This document shows positions 28,168-37,286 of a stretch of DNA of 53,333 bases, one piece after another. Position 1 is the stretch's first letter; each line of letters begins with the position of its first letter. This stretch comes from Dehalococcoidia bacterium. Lineage in GTDB: Bacteria > Chloroflexota > Dehalococcoidia > E44-bin15. The notes below the pieces were generated by a model that did no database searches, was not told where the DNA came from, and saw only the letters and a list, made by a program, of their open reading frames with translations. Location of the stretch: positions 1 to 53,333 of the forward strand of contig JAUWRG010000004.1 of NCBI GenBank assembly GCA_030610655.1, read 5' to 3'. Both the position numbers and the translations under genes were made by a program.

Positions 28168-29919
28168 TCAAGCAAGTCCCTTGCGAGTTACTAAGCTTTC
28201 TTCCATCTCCGACCACAATTCCTTGCCCCTTTGTTCAAAGACCTCGTTAGGTGTGTCCTTCATCCTGGAAATCCTGTACACTATCGGAGATGAGTGGATG
28301 CTCTCAATACTCATCCCCGAATTTAGCATTTCCTGGGCCAGTTCATAGAACTTCATTATAGTTTTGATCATAAGGCCAGCTTTTTCTGGTGTGCAGTAGG
28401 TATCGACTTCATGGTAGGCGCTTTGCTGAAGAAAGTCCTCGCGTATCATCCTGGCGATGAGTAGCAATAGTTTGTCCCCTTCGGGCAAAGCTTCAGGGCC
28501 TACAAGTCTCACAATTTCCTCTAGCTCAGCCTCCTGTTGTAATATCTTCAAAGCTGTGGCCCTGGTATCTACCCACCCCGGGTCAGCCTTATCCCACCAG
28601 TCTTTAACTGCGTTTATATAGAGACTATAACTAGTGAGCCAGCTTATGGCTGGAAAGTGTCTCTTGTTTGCCAAGGAAACATCCAAAGCGTATAAGGCAT
28701 CTACTATTCTAAGCGTATTCTGAGTTACTGGTTCGCTGAAGTCAGCTCCGGGAGGACTTACGGCACCAGCTACTGTTATCGAGCCTCTCCTTTCTGGACT
28801 GCCTAGGCATTCAACCATTCCTGCCCTTTCGTAAAAAGCGGAAAGCCGGGAACCCAAGTATGAAGGGAAGCCCTCCTCCCCGGGCATTTCTTCAAGTCTA
28901 CCCCCCATTTCCCTCATGGCTTCAGCCCATCTTGAAGTTGAGTCTGCAACCAGCAAAACATCATAACCCATGTCCCTGAAGTATTCAGCCATAGTAATAC
29001 CAACAAAAATGCTTGCTTCTCTAGCCACAACAGGCATGTTAGAGGTATTAGCGATGAATATTTCCTTCTCTTGCAACAATCTCCCTGTGTGGGGTTCCCT
29101 GAGTCTCCTGAAGCTATAGAGCACGTCAGCCATCTCATTGCCTCTTTCGCCACAGCCAACGTAGATATTGAGATGCGTCTGGGCCCATCTAGCCAACTGC
29201 TGTAGGGCAACGGTCTTCCCGGTGCCGAAGCCTCCGGGTATTGAAGCCTTACCGCCAAGGGCCAAGGGGAACATATAATCCAAAATTCGCATGCCAGTAG
29301 TGAGCAAGCCCGAAGGATCCAGCCTCTGCTTATAGGGTCTCGGTTTTCTTACTGGCCATTCTTGCATCAGCGTGAGTTCCCTTACTTCGCCATTATGCTC
29401 CACCCGTGCCACAGGCTCCTCGACAGTACGATCACCTTCACGTATCTCCTTTACTACGCCTTTAATGCCTATTGGCACCATTATTTTGTGTTCTATAAGT
29501 CCTGTCTCGGGAACTGTACCTATTATGTCTCCTTCGCTGACTGTATCCCCGACCTTGACATTAGGTGTGAACTGCCATTTTTTGTTGCGGGGCAGTGCAG
29601 ATGCCTTTGCACCTCGTTTTATGAATGAGCCGGTTTCCTCAGCTAGAGTAAGCAAGGACTTTTGAAGTCCATCATAAATAGACCCCACAAGCCCTGGGCC
29701 CAACTCCGCGCTCAAGATTCTTCCCGTTCCCGTCACCAACTCGCCAGTTTTTAATCCCAGAGTGTCCTCGTGTGCTTGAATTATCGCCTTATCCCCTTCC
29801 AGCCCTATTATCTCCCCCACAAGCCCTTCCTCTCCTATCTCGACAATTTCATAGACTTGGGAACCTTTCATGTCATCAGCTATAACCAAAGGACCAGAAA
29901 CCCTCCATATTTTACCCAT
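28168..29919 (-). CDS. atpA: V/A-type ATPase catalytic subunit A
   Basis: A 583-residue catalytic subunit. The P-loop GGFGTGKT is at residues 229-236 and is preceded by the A-subunit-specific bulge domain (about 110-200). The segment GCGERGNEMADVL carries the catalytic glutamate, and PSYLGSRLSAFYERAG is present. It hydrolyses or makes ATP, coupled to ion flow through K and I. No intein is present. A 110-base gap holding a palindromic repeat separates it from atpF upstream. Confidence 0.98.
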   Translation of the reverse strand: MGKIWRVSGPLVIADDMKGSQVYEIVEIGEEGLVGEIIGLEGDKAIIQAHEDTLGLKTGELVTGTGRILSAELGPGLVGSIYDGLQKSLLTLAEETGSFIKRGAKASALPRNKKWQFTPNVKVGDTVSEGDIIGTVPETGLIEHKIMVPIGIKGVVKEIREGDRTVEEPVARVEHNGEVRELTLMQEWPVRKPRPYKQRLDPSGLLTTGMRILDYMFPLALGGKASIPGGFGTGKTVALQQLARWAQTHLNIYVGCGERGNEMADVLYSFRRLREPHTGRLLQEKEIFIANTSNMPVVAREASIFVGITMAEYFRDMGYDVLLVADSTSRWAEAMREMGGRLEEMPGEEGFPSYLGSRLSAFYERAGMVECLGSPERRGSITVAGAVSPPGADFSEPVTQNTLRIVDALYALDVSLANKRHFPAISWLTSYSLYINAVKDWWDKADPGWVDTRATALKILQQEAELEEIVRLVGPEALPEGDKLLLLIARMIREDFLQQSAYHEVDTYCTPEKAGLMIKTIMKFYELAQEMLNSGMSIESIHSSPIVYRISRMKDTPNEVFEQRGKELWSEMEESLVTRKGLA

Positions 29920-29941
29920 GCCTTTAACCTCCTACTCTTGC

Positions 29942-30016
29942 TGTCACTCCGAGGAGTGTAAGGACGAAGCAATCCCGGGAGCAACCGGGCGTTGCTTCGT
30001 TCCGTTCGCAATGACA
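29942..30016. repeat. Palindromic repeat between atpF and atpA
   Basis: The element has ends TGTCACTCC and GCAATGACA and inner inverted pairs ACGAAGCAA/TTGCTTCGT and CCCGG/CCGGG. It resembles the 224 and 10044 elements in style but is a different subfamily. It interrupts the otherwise tight ATPase operon and could lower or terminate distal transcription. Confidence 0.7.
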
Positions 30017-30029
30017 AAGAATCACCATC

Positions 30030-30389
30030 TCAAATTTCTATGTCAAACCCTATAGATTCTCTAATAAGCGCTTTGTAATACTCCGTGATATCTGAATATC
30101 TTGTGCCAAACTTCGATGGAACTTCGATGATTACAGGAGTCATCCTTTTCCCTTTTCTAACTTGCGCCATCAAATCCTCAGCATATTTTACATAGTCTTC
30201 TAATATCACAACTGTACCAACATTGGGGTCGTCTATCAACTCGCCTAGAGCTTTCCTAATATCCTCAGGGGCATCATAATCTCCCTTTATCATGTAATAT
30301 CTACTAACACCAGCCAGCCTCAGGCCGCTCACCAGCTCTTCATCTCCTATGACAGCTATGTCTAGGTGTTTGACAGGCATCGTGCTCAT
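30030..30389 (-). CDS. atpF: V/A-type ATPase subunit F
   Basis: A 119-residue rotor protein that binds subunit D. The start of the fold (IAVIGDEELVSGLRLAGV) and the C-terminal segment (PVIIEVPSKFGTRY) are diagnostic. It overlaps atpC by four bases. Either M1 or M4 may be the true start. Confidence 0.94.
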   Translation of the reverse strand: MSTMPVKHLDIAVIGDEELVSGLRLAGVSRYYMIKGDYDAPEDIRKALGELIDDPNVGTVVILEDYVKYAEDLMAQVRKGKRMTPVIIEVPSKFGTRYSDITEYYKALIRESIGFDIEI

Positions 30390-31426
30390 AGCACCAAATA
30401 TTCCTTTATTCCCTCTAGGGGCATGCCATCGACTATCATTTTTAGAACTAGCCTTAAGTTCCGTATTTCAACCTCTTTAATGATTAAGTACCAGGCTATC
30501 ATCAAGGGGGATAACACCCTCGGTGACAATATCTCCTTAAGCAGCCTGAACTTATGCTTGTCAATGAGTTCCCCTACTGCCGTGATGCTTTTGGTCTTAT
30601 CATAACTACTTGATACTTCGCTTGCTACGTCTGCGTATTGAGTATTCTCTAGCCTATGAGGTATGTCGGTCATCTGAAGAGATGCTAAATCCTTGATGGC
30701 TCTTTCTGTAATGAGATATCCGCCAGCAATGATGTATTCAGCGGCATCAGGCCCCATCCCCTCGATTATACCTCTCGATACAATTTGCACGTTTGTGAGG
30801 TCTATAAGGACGCCGAAGGCTTTGGAAAACAGAGCGCCATCTTTTGTAGCCCTTGTGGTGTCTAGCATGTCCTTATAGTACTCGCTATCTAACCTGGCCT
30901 CAGCCAAGAGCCTCGACTCCGCCCCCCCACTTATGTGTTTTTCGTGTTCTTCTAGGATTTCGGCGTAATTGCCCAGCTTGCACTTGGTAAGTGTTTCCAT
31001 GATATCGTTCAGGTTTTTAGCACTAGCAAGCTCGTCAAGTAACCCATGAGTTTGAATAATACCTACTGGGATCATGCGAACCTTTCTACCGGTCGAAACA
31101 CCCCACAGGGCAGCTTTAATATTTGAGACATCGTACTTTACCATGTATGCTCTCAATACTTTCAGCATGTCAGCAGGCAAAAGCTTGAACCACTCCAGGC
31201 GCTCGAGACACTGGCGAAAATACACCCATAAATATTCATCGATATCATCGAAGGTTCTCAGCGTGATTTCCTCAAGGTAACTTCCTATATCAGTCTCTCT
31301 GATGACCCCCAATGCATCTTGAACATTGGATGTTCTTAACATTCGATCCACATACTCGGAGGTTACGAGTCTAGCCTCCTCACCTTTTAGATATGCCGAT
31401 GCAAAGGCATAACCTGCGCTAATCAA
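30386..31426 (-). CDS. atpC: V/A-type ATPase subunit C
   Basis: A 346-residue helical funnel protein of the C/AC39 family that links the central stalk to the K ring. The N-terminal YAFASAYLKGEEARLVT and the repeated short helical segments (about one every 110 residues) fit the family. It lies 11 bases downstream of atpE and overlaps atpF by four. Confidence 0.9.
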   Translation of the reverse strand: MISAGYAFASAYLKGEEARLVTSEYVDRMLRTSNVQDALGVIRETDIGSYLEEITLRTFDDIDEYLWVYFRQCLERLEWFKLLPADMLKVLRAYMVKYDVSNIKAALWGVSTGRKVRMIPVGIIQTHGLLDELASAKNLNDIMETLTKCKLGNYAEILEEHEKHISGGAESRLLAEARLDSEYYKDMLDTTRATKDGALFSKAFGVLIDLTNVQIVSRGIIEGMGPDAAEYIIAGGYLITERAIKDLASLQMTDIPHRLENTQYADVASEVSSSYDKTKSITAVGELIDKHKFRLLKEILSPRVLSPLMIAWYLIIKEVEIRNLRLVLKMIVDGMPLEGIKEYLVL

Positions 31427-31437
31427 CTTTAGTCCCT

Positions 31438-32016
31438 CTAGCCTTTAAACAGTTCTCTATTCATCTCAGGCAGCAGCTTTGGCAGCAACATCTCAAGTCT
31501 GGTCTCATAAGTATTGTCTATCCTGCGTTTTTCCTCGATATCCTCAGCAATAACCCCTCCGGTGCAATCGAACTCCTTAACTTCCATTATCCTGTTAGCT
31601 AATTCTTTGTCCTCTGCAAGGAATTTTTCCACACTGCTTACATCTTTAGGAGAGACATAAATCCTACATTTAGCCCCACCCAGTCCGTTCATGGCCTCTT
31701 TAATTAAGCTCAGGAGATGGCTTTCATCACTTGCGATCCCTGATAAATTCTTCTTTACTCCCTCAATTATTTTGGCGATTATGTCAGCTTTCGCGCGTAA
31801 TAGTTCCTGACGCGCCTTTATAGAGGCCTGAGCGAGAATTCTAGCAGCTTCTACTTCAGCTTCTTCTAGCATTTTGTCTTTCTCTTCCATGCGTCTTGTT
31901 TCACGCTGTTTTTTGGCCTTCTCTATCTCTTCCTGTGCCCTTTCCTCAGCCTCCCTTACTATATTGTGAGCTTCCACCCTTATCTTACCGACAACAGCTT
32001 CACTTATTTTCTCCAT
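31438..32016 (-). CDS. atpE: V/A-type ATPase subunit E
   Basis: A 192-residue peripheral stalk protein. The N-terminal 90 residues are a charged coiled coil (AEERAQEEIEKAKKQRETRRMEEKDK), followed by a globular domain with the typical CTGGVIAEDIEEKRRIDNTYETRLE segment near the end. It pairs with subunit H to hold the head static. It is 14 bases downstream of atpK. Confidence 0.94.
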   Translation of the reverse strand: MEKISEAVVGKIRVEAHNIVREAEERAQEEIEKAKKQRETRRMEEKDKMLEEAEVEAARILAQASIKARQELLRAKADIIAKIIEGVKKNLSGIASDESHLLSLIKEAMNGLGGAKCRIYVSPKDVSSVEKFLAEDKELANRIMEVKEFDCTGGVIAEDIEEKRRIDNTYETRLEMLLPKLLPEMNRELFKG

Positions 32017-32030
32017 TTTCTAGGACACCT

Positions 32031-32510
32031 CTAGAAAAGTCCTAACATGCTTAGCGCCATTATGGTGAACACCAATCCTAACACACCTAGGAGCTCGACG
32101 AACACGGCTAGCATCATAGAGTTAGTCAGTATCCGCCCCTTTGTCTTGGGTAAAAGTGAGATACCTGAAGCACACACACAGCCTTGATACCATGCTGAGA
32201 AGAATTGGGCAGAGGCGGCTGCAACACAGCAACCAAGCACAGCAAAGCCACTGCCACCGGCATCAGGCATAGCAGCGAGCTTGGGAACTACCGTGGTTAG
32301 AACAAGTATCAGCACGATAAGCCCGTAAAAGGTTTGTGTCATTGGCAGAGATGCTAATACTATAACATTTCTGAGCTGTCCCGGCTCCTCAGCTAGTGTG
32401 GCTGCTCCAGCGGATCCAGCAGTACCTATACCTAACGAAGACCCTGCCAGACCGCCAGCCAATGCTATCGCCCCTCCGAAAATTGCTAGTGATTCAGGAC
32501 TGATTATCAT
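32031..32510 (-). CDS. atpK: V/A-type ATPase proteolipid subunit K (two hairpins)
   Basis: A 159-residue, four-helix duplicated proteolipid forming the rotor ring. Only the second hairpin carries the ion-binding glutamate E139 (VFVELLG), as in V-type rings. Other ligands that define Na+ binding in Enterococcus hirae NtpK are all in place: L55, T58, Q59 and Y62 in LPMTQTFYG, and Q109 in WYQGCVCASG. I infer a Na+-coupled enzyme. The paralogous cysteine-rich stretch (GCCVAAA, GCVCASG) is unusual but not at ligand positions. Confidence 0.95.
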   Translation of the reverse strand: MIISPESLAIFGGAIALAGGLAGSSLGIGTAGSAGAATLAEEPGQLRNVIVLASLPMTQTFYGLIVLILVLTTVVPKLAAMPDAGGSGFAVLGCCVAAASAQFFSAWYQGCVCASGISLLPKTKGRILTNSMMLAVFVELLGVLGLVFTIMALSMLGLF

Positions 32511-32641
32511 CGTACACCTCCGTTTTACAAGTTAGTTAATATGTGTCCTCTTGTCCTAGGTAAGGATGAAAAAGTTTAAAAAGACACGACGTCGCTTTGA
32601 TTCAAGATCAAGTATCATCTTTGTCATGTTTGTGCTCCACT

Positions 32642-34648
32642 TTAAGCTCCTCCTTTGACTGGCACAAATGCTCGCTTCCTCAGCCGAAATGGACTATACT
32701 CTCTGCCACCCCCTTCATAGAACTTGAAGAGAAACTCTACAAAGCAAAGTCTGAGAGAATGTACAAAACAACAGATACCACTAAGAATCAAGTTGATTGC
32801 ATGTCCAATAGCCAAAATTATGACAAATACTAAGCTGCCAACGATAAGGTGAACCATGCCGGCGGGCCCGTCAGGCACCATCCCGGATATCAAACTTGCC
32901 ATCAGGTTGAAACATGACGCCAAGTAGAACGTAGCCAAGCCCACTCCTGCTAGCCTGCAATATGACATGACATCACCTAGAATCCCAGTTACATCAAACA
33001 ACCAGAAGATGCCTCCTAAAAAGGCGCCTTTTTGTATAATAGAAGAGGCCACAATTAGTATCGTGCCCAGAATCATAACATATAACAAGATAGAATATAT
33101 TTGTGGGGTCAACAGAGGAATATCCACATGAAGTATGGCATGTATGATCCAGGGTATCCCGGCGATTTGAAGTGAAAATATCCCGAGTTTACTAAGCACT
33201 ACCCCCTTTTGCCCTTCTCTTATTCCCTTAACGAGCGCGAGCACGTGGGCTATGTTTACATGAACGAGACCTATGACTAACGAGAGCACTATGAATGACA
33301 TAGGATCTCCAAGCGCTTTTCTAATTCCTTCAGCAAGGGCTAAGCTCTCAATCCCAAAGAATTTGTAAAAATCACCCAAATAGTTTCCAGTAAGCAAACC
33401 AATAATTAGAGCAACACCACTACTTATATAAAGTGTCCTTTGGAATAACTTAACTCCCTCGGATTCTGGGTCATCATCGAAAAATCGCAAGCCATACCTC
33501 GCGAATAATATGATGGCGATAGCATAAACTACATCTCCCAACATAAGGCCAAAGAAAAAAGCAAAAGAGTAAGCTATTATCGGTGTAGGGTCCCACTCCC
33601 TATACTTTGGGGTGGCAAAGAGATTCACGATGACTTGGAATGGCTTAAGCGGGGTTAGGTTCCTCATCTTGGTAGGAGGTTCCTCTGCTTGTTCCGGCCT
33701 CCTTGTATCAATGAACACATAGCCTATGTTCTCCCTGACTTCAGATATTGTGGCCTCAGCATTGGTTTCTGGAATCCATCCTTCAATCAATGTGACATAT
33801 TTTGTTTCACAGGCTTTTTCTAAAACCGATAGCCTTTCATTTTCTGCTGACAATGCCTCTCTGAAGAGAACGAGCTTCTCCAAATTCTCCCTGGTTTTAC
33901 CTTCGATTTCCCTATTAAGTTCCGTCAGTTCCTCTTCAAGGCCATGAATCTTGTCACCAACTACTCTGAGAAATTCCGTGAGGGTCAAATCTTCACCGGG
34001 AATCTGCAGAATCTTGCCTCCGCTTTCCTTGACTATAGACTCGATGCTCTCTTTACCTTCAACCTTAGCAATTACATAGAGAATAGTCTCGTTTTCTATT
34101 GTGGCAGCCGTGCTTCCAAGTGAGTAGTTCTTAAGCTTAATAAGTGAAGTTTCAGGTATTTCACTGGGAAACGCGAAAACTCCAGAAAAAAGATAGCTTC
34201 CGGAGAAACTTAAGTCTCTTAACCTGATATTGGTCTGCTGCTCAAGAGGTCCAAGATACTTGCTTAGTTCTGTTAGCTCCTTAACCTCCTCGCTGAGTTT
34301 AGCAGATCTCTGGTGCATGTTGCTGAGCTTGGTACACAGTCTTCTGACCTCGCTATCGGTTTCGTCAAAGGGTCTAGTGTAAATGACCTCAATATCCTCT
34401 CCCAGAGGCACCCTCTCTCCCTTTGGTATGTAAGCCAATACATCGTCTATGGCTGTTAATAACTCACCAACTTCCCTTCTTTCATGTTCGATAGCTTCTC
34501 TATCTATAGGCCTCAGCTCCGCACTCTCCTCAACATGAAGCACCCCAACTCTATGAAGAGTTTTCAAAGCCTTATTTGAATAGTCCTTGGCAGTCACTAC
34601 TCTGACTTTGAGCATAGGCTCAGGAGAATTGAGGACTAAAGGTATCAT
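32642..34648 (-). CDS. atpI: V/A-type ATPase subunit I (a subunit)
   Basis: A 668-residue stator subunit. The first 340 or so residues are cytoplasmic with coiled coil, and the rest holds about seven to eight membrane helices. The C-terminal helix HSLRLCFVEFLFKFYEGGGREYSPF carries the essential arginine of the ion half-channels. It overlaps atpH by four bases and is separated from atpK by about 130 bases. Confidence 0.95.
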   Translation of the reverse strand: MIPLVLNSPEPMLKVRVVTAKDYSNKALKTLHRVGVLHVEESAELRPIDREAIEHERREVGELLTAIDDVLAYIPKGERVPLGEDIEVIYTRPFDETDSEVRRLCTKLSNMHQRSAKLSEEVKELTELSKYLGPLEQQTNIRLRDLSFSGSYLFSGVFAFPSEIPETSLIKLKNYSLGSTAATIENETILYVIAKVEGKESIESIVKESGGKILQIPGEDLTLTEFLRVVGDKIHGLEEELTELNREIEGKTRENLEKLVLFREALSAENERLSVLEKACETKYVTLIEGWIPETNAEATISEVRENIGYVFIDTRRPEQAEEPPTKMRNLTPLKPFQVIVNLFATPKYREWDPTPIIAYSFAFFFGLMLGDVVYAIAIILFARYGLRFFDDDPESEGVKLFQRTLYISSGVALIIGLLTGNYLGDFYKFFGIESLALAEGIRKALGDPMSFIVLSLVIGLVHVNIAHVLALVKGIREGQKGVVLSKLGIFSLQIAGIPWIIHAILHVDIPLLTPQIYSILLYVMILGTILIVASSIIQKGAFLGGIFWLFDVTGILGDVMSYCRLAGVGLATFYLASCFNLMASLISGMVPDGPAGMVHLIVGSLVFVIILAIGHAINLILSGICCFVHSLRLCFVEFLFKFYEGGGREYSPFRLRKRAFVPVKGGA

Positions 34649-34965
34649 GCTGCCTTCGCCCCCGTGATGATGCTCACTATGAGATCAACAATTTCTGCTA
34701 CTTTCTTGTCGGCATTGGTACTAATTTCAGAGGCCTTCCTTACAGAATCTGCGATTTTCTCCTCGGCTTCCATACTAGCCTTATGAACAATCCCGTCACA
34801 CTCCAGTTTGACTTCAGCCATAGGCAACTCGGAGGAAAGGATTTCCTTAGCCTCTTCTCTGCCCTTAAGGAGAATTTCGTTGGCTCTAGTCTTAGCCTCT
34901 TCGAGTAGCTTTTCAGCTTCAAGCTCGATGTCTTCAACACTGCTGGAAATCTCCTTCATTGCCAT
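34645..34965 (-). CDS. V/A-type ATPase peripheral stalk subunit H (G)
   Basis: About 106 residues, nearly all heptad-patterned coiled coil rich in Glu, Lys and Ala, with no cysteine except one near the middle. I set the start at MAMKEISS because an AGAGGTG site lies 4-5 bases upstream; the frame could begin 15 bases earlier, but that would bury the Shine-Dalgarno. As the first gene of the operon, followed by subunit I with a 4-base overlap, it is the partner of subunit E in the stator stalk. Confidence 0.88.
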   Translation of the reverse strand: MAMKEISSSVEDIELEAEKLLEEAKTRANEILLKGREEAKEILSSELPMAEVKLECDGIVHKASMEAEEKIADSVRKASEISTNADKKVAEIVDLIVSIITGAKAA

Positions 34966-35074
34966 AACACACCTCTTCAATAATTCTCCGGGTCATCACT
35001 AGCCGACTTCTGCATATGAGCTCTTCCTGCGAGTCGAGGAGGTAAGCATTTCGATTTCAGTTAGTAAGGTGGTC

Positions 35075-35446
35075 AATTAAGCCCTTGATTATAGCGAAAT
35101 AATTTACCATTGCTGTTACGCGACCTTTTCTCATCGACTATTGGTACTTCATAGACTTCTTGCTCAAGCATGATATCTATGGCCTCCTTCACTTGTCAAC
35201 AGCCTTCATAATTAACGAGGTACCCATTCAATCCTTGGCATATTTTTCTCTGTACTCGCGCACTTCTACCACCTTCAACAATTTCTCGGTGGTGATGATG
35301 CGTTTGAGTCTATTCTCGTGATTTACCGTACAAGCGAGCAATGTCTCCTCGTTCTCTGCTATCTTCTCTACACCTTCATACAACGGGTCTTTTTCACCGA
35401 TTTTCACAAACTTCTGTGTCATCAGGTCCTCGACTGTTTTCTTCAT
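35075..35446 (-). pseudogene. Decayed CBS-domain gene
   Basis: The first 67 residues remain readable (MKKTVEDLMTQKFVKIGEKDPLYEGVEKIAENEETLLA...) and align with the intact CBS protein at 24745-25188. The frame then closes early, a block of about 20 residues is deleted, and the rest, equivalent to the second CBS motif, survives only as out-of-frame DNA similarity down to about 35075. It follows the intact CaCA exchanger by 34 bases. A short peptide could still be made, but not a CBS pair. Confidence 0.8.
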
Positions 35447-35480
35447 TTCGCCTTCTTATGTAGCAATCTAGGCGTAACCT

Positions 35481-36503
35481 TTAGCCCGCCGGCGCTCCTA
35501 TAGTGAAAAGGAAATACGCTCCGATAATATATATCCCCAGCAAGGCCACAGAATACCAACTCATCCCAATCGGTGTCTTTCGCTTGGGTCGGAAGATGAG
35601 GCCAGCAATAACGATGACACTCATCAGGACGACAATGGTTGCGGTGATAACATGGCTTTGGGAGACTGCGGAAAAGATGGGAGCATGGCGGTAGAAAATG
35701 TCATAACTGGCAATACCGATGCCCATATTGAACATATTGCTGCCTAGTATGTCGGCAATCGCCATATCTATAGCGCCAATCCTCAATGCTGCGAAACAAA
35801 CAGCCAATTCAGGGAGTGATGTGGTGATAGCCAAAAAAAGGCTGCCCACGAAGGTAGCACCCAATCCGGTCACCACGGCGATCTCATTTCCCACCATCGC
35901 CAGCCATGTTCCTGCTCCAATGATAGCAATCGCCGCAATCCCAAAGCCCAAATAGGCTTTTCTCGATGAAATATTCTTATATCGAAGTGCCCCGGTCTCA
36001 ACACTTAGGCCGCTCCGCTCACGCCGAAAAATCCTCCTTGATCCCCATAAATACAAAAGAACAAGCGCCAGACTGTAGACGCCTACCCACCCTATAGCTC
36101 CATCCCAAACCCTGGTTCCAAGTATAATACTACCACCAGCAAAGGCAACAAGCAATACCCCCAGACCCGCTGAGAGCTTATGCCCCTGACTTGCCTTCGT
36201 AAGTAAGGGCCCGCGACGGTATGTAATATCCAAAAGAGCAATGATAAAAAGGTTGAGCGCGTTGCTGCCAAAGATGGTTCCCATCGCTAGATCCGGTCCT
36301 TCCGGATCCCCGACTACAGTGACTGCGCTGATGCCGGTGATTATCTCGGGAAGGGAGGTTACAATGGCTAGGAGCAAGAGCCCGACCCAAATCCCGCTTA
36401 GTCCTGTTTTCTCTGCGATGACATCCCCGTAGTGCGCTAGCTTCGTTCCAAAGAAAAGGATGAGAACGACACAAATGAGTAATTTGACCCAAACCAAGAT
36501 CAC
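35481..36503 (-). CDS. Calcium/sodium (CaCA family) antiporter
   Basis: A 340-residue membrane protein with ten predicted helices in two inverted halves. The alpha repeats are explicit: TSLPEIITGISA...GTIFGSNALNLFII in the first half and TSLPELAVCFAALRIGAIDMAIADILGSNMFNMGI in the second. Family members exchange Ca2+ for Na+ or H+. The C-terminal end is duplicated as a remnant at 25215-25441. Its place beside the Na+-type ATPase suggests shared use of a sodium gradient, which is inference. Confidence 0.9.
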   Translation of the reverse strand: MILVWVKLLICVVLILFFGTKLAHYGDVIAEKTGLSGIWVGLLLLAIVTSLPEIITGISAVTVVGDPEGPDLAMGTIFGSNALNLFIIALLDITYRRGPLLTKASQGHKLSAGLGVLLVAFAGGSIILGTRVWDGAIGWVGVYSLALVLLYLWGSRRIFRRERSGLSVETGALRYKNISSRKAYLGFGIAAIAIIGAGTWLAMVGNEIAVVTGLGATFVGSLFLAITTSLPELAVCFAALRIGAIDMAIADILGSNMFNMGIGIASYDIFYRHAPIFSAVSQSHVITATIVVLMSVIVIAGLIFRPKRKTPIGMSWYSVALLGIYIIGAYFLFTIGAPAG

Positions 36504-36760
36504 ACTTTGCTTCCCCAGGTATTCACTGAGCAGCGATTATACCATGCCCAGAGGCAAATTCACAAATGGGTCCCTTCACGATAACCATGCGCTTCGTTGA
36601 CAGGTAGCGTTCCATCTGATACATTACCGTACACAGGCGACAGAGGAATGAAAGTTTTGGTTCTAGAGCCACTGTCGGAAATGCGGGGCAACTGCAGAGA
36701 TTCTAAACCCAGGGATGAAGTTGCTTGGCATTTAATTCTATATGATGAGAGAGTACTAGA
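36504..36760. other. Intergenic stretch, no supported gene
   Basis: About 257 bases between the divergent exchanger and membrane-protein genes. A 45-codon frame on the plus strand (ATG near 36648) begins directly after GAGGA, too close to be a good ribosome site, and resembles nothing I know. Confidence 0.5.
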
Positions 36761-37183
36761 GTGGCCAACCGCTGGCATCTTGTAAATAGGAAAAAGCTAT
36801 TTTGCATCATGTCAATATTACTAGCTGGCATTTTTTTGGGCTACTTTTTCTTTGTGAGCTGGCTTCTAGGTTTTGTAGTGAGCAAATTGGGAGGGGGTAA
36901 AAAGACTGGAGAGCTAGGCAGGGTCAAGTCAATTCTCATTCCATTTGGCAAGCATAAGATTCATGTTCACCATTGGCTCATAGCCTTACTGCTAATTCCT
37001 GTTGGTTTCTTCGCATCTGTCCCGTTACTGTCTACGGTGACCATCTGTGGATTCTTAAGTGGTGTAGCCTTTCAAGGTATCTACAGTTACCGCGACTGGC
37101 ATAAGATTATGATCCTCAGGCATAGCAATCGAGAAATGTGCGGCGCTGAGGAAGGCGCCGTCCTCAAGGCGCAACTCGACTAG
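36761..37183 (+). CDS. Small membrane protein, uncharacterised
   Basis: A 140-residue protein from a GTG start 8 bases after a GAGAGAG site; an internal ATG at 36809 is an alternative. Two or three hydrophobic helices (about residues 12-36, 69-87, 90-104) surround a loop with the histidine cluster HKIHVHHW (about 67-74), a possible metal-binding patch at the membrane face. The C-terminus is soluble. I do not recognise the family. Confidence 0.65.
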   Translation: MANRWHLVNRKKLFCIMSILLAGIFLGYFFFVSWLLGFVVSKLGGGKKTGELGRVKSILIPFGKHKIHVHHWLIALLLIPVGFFASVPLLSTVTICGFLSGVAFQGIYSYRDWHKIMILRHSNREMCGAEEGAVLKAQLD

Positions 37184-37286
37184 ACGGTTGGCTATGCACA
37201 TTGGTGGAACATGAACATAGATAGTTCGAGCGAGGATGGGAGCCGTTTTCTTGCGGAACGATGGCTAAGAAGGGGGGGGGCGTGCG

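Noticed and set aside
36597-36785. Short plus-strand frame as a gene
   Set aside because: Poor ribosome site, no recognisable motif, and it overlaps the better supported membrane-protein start.
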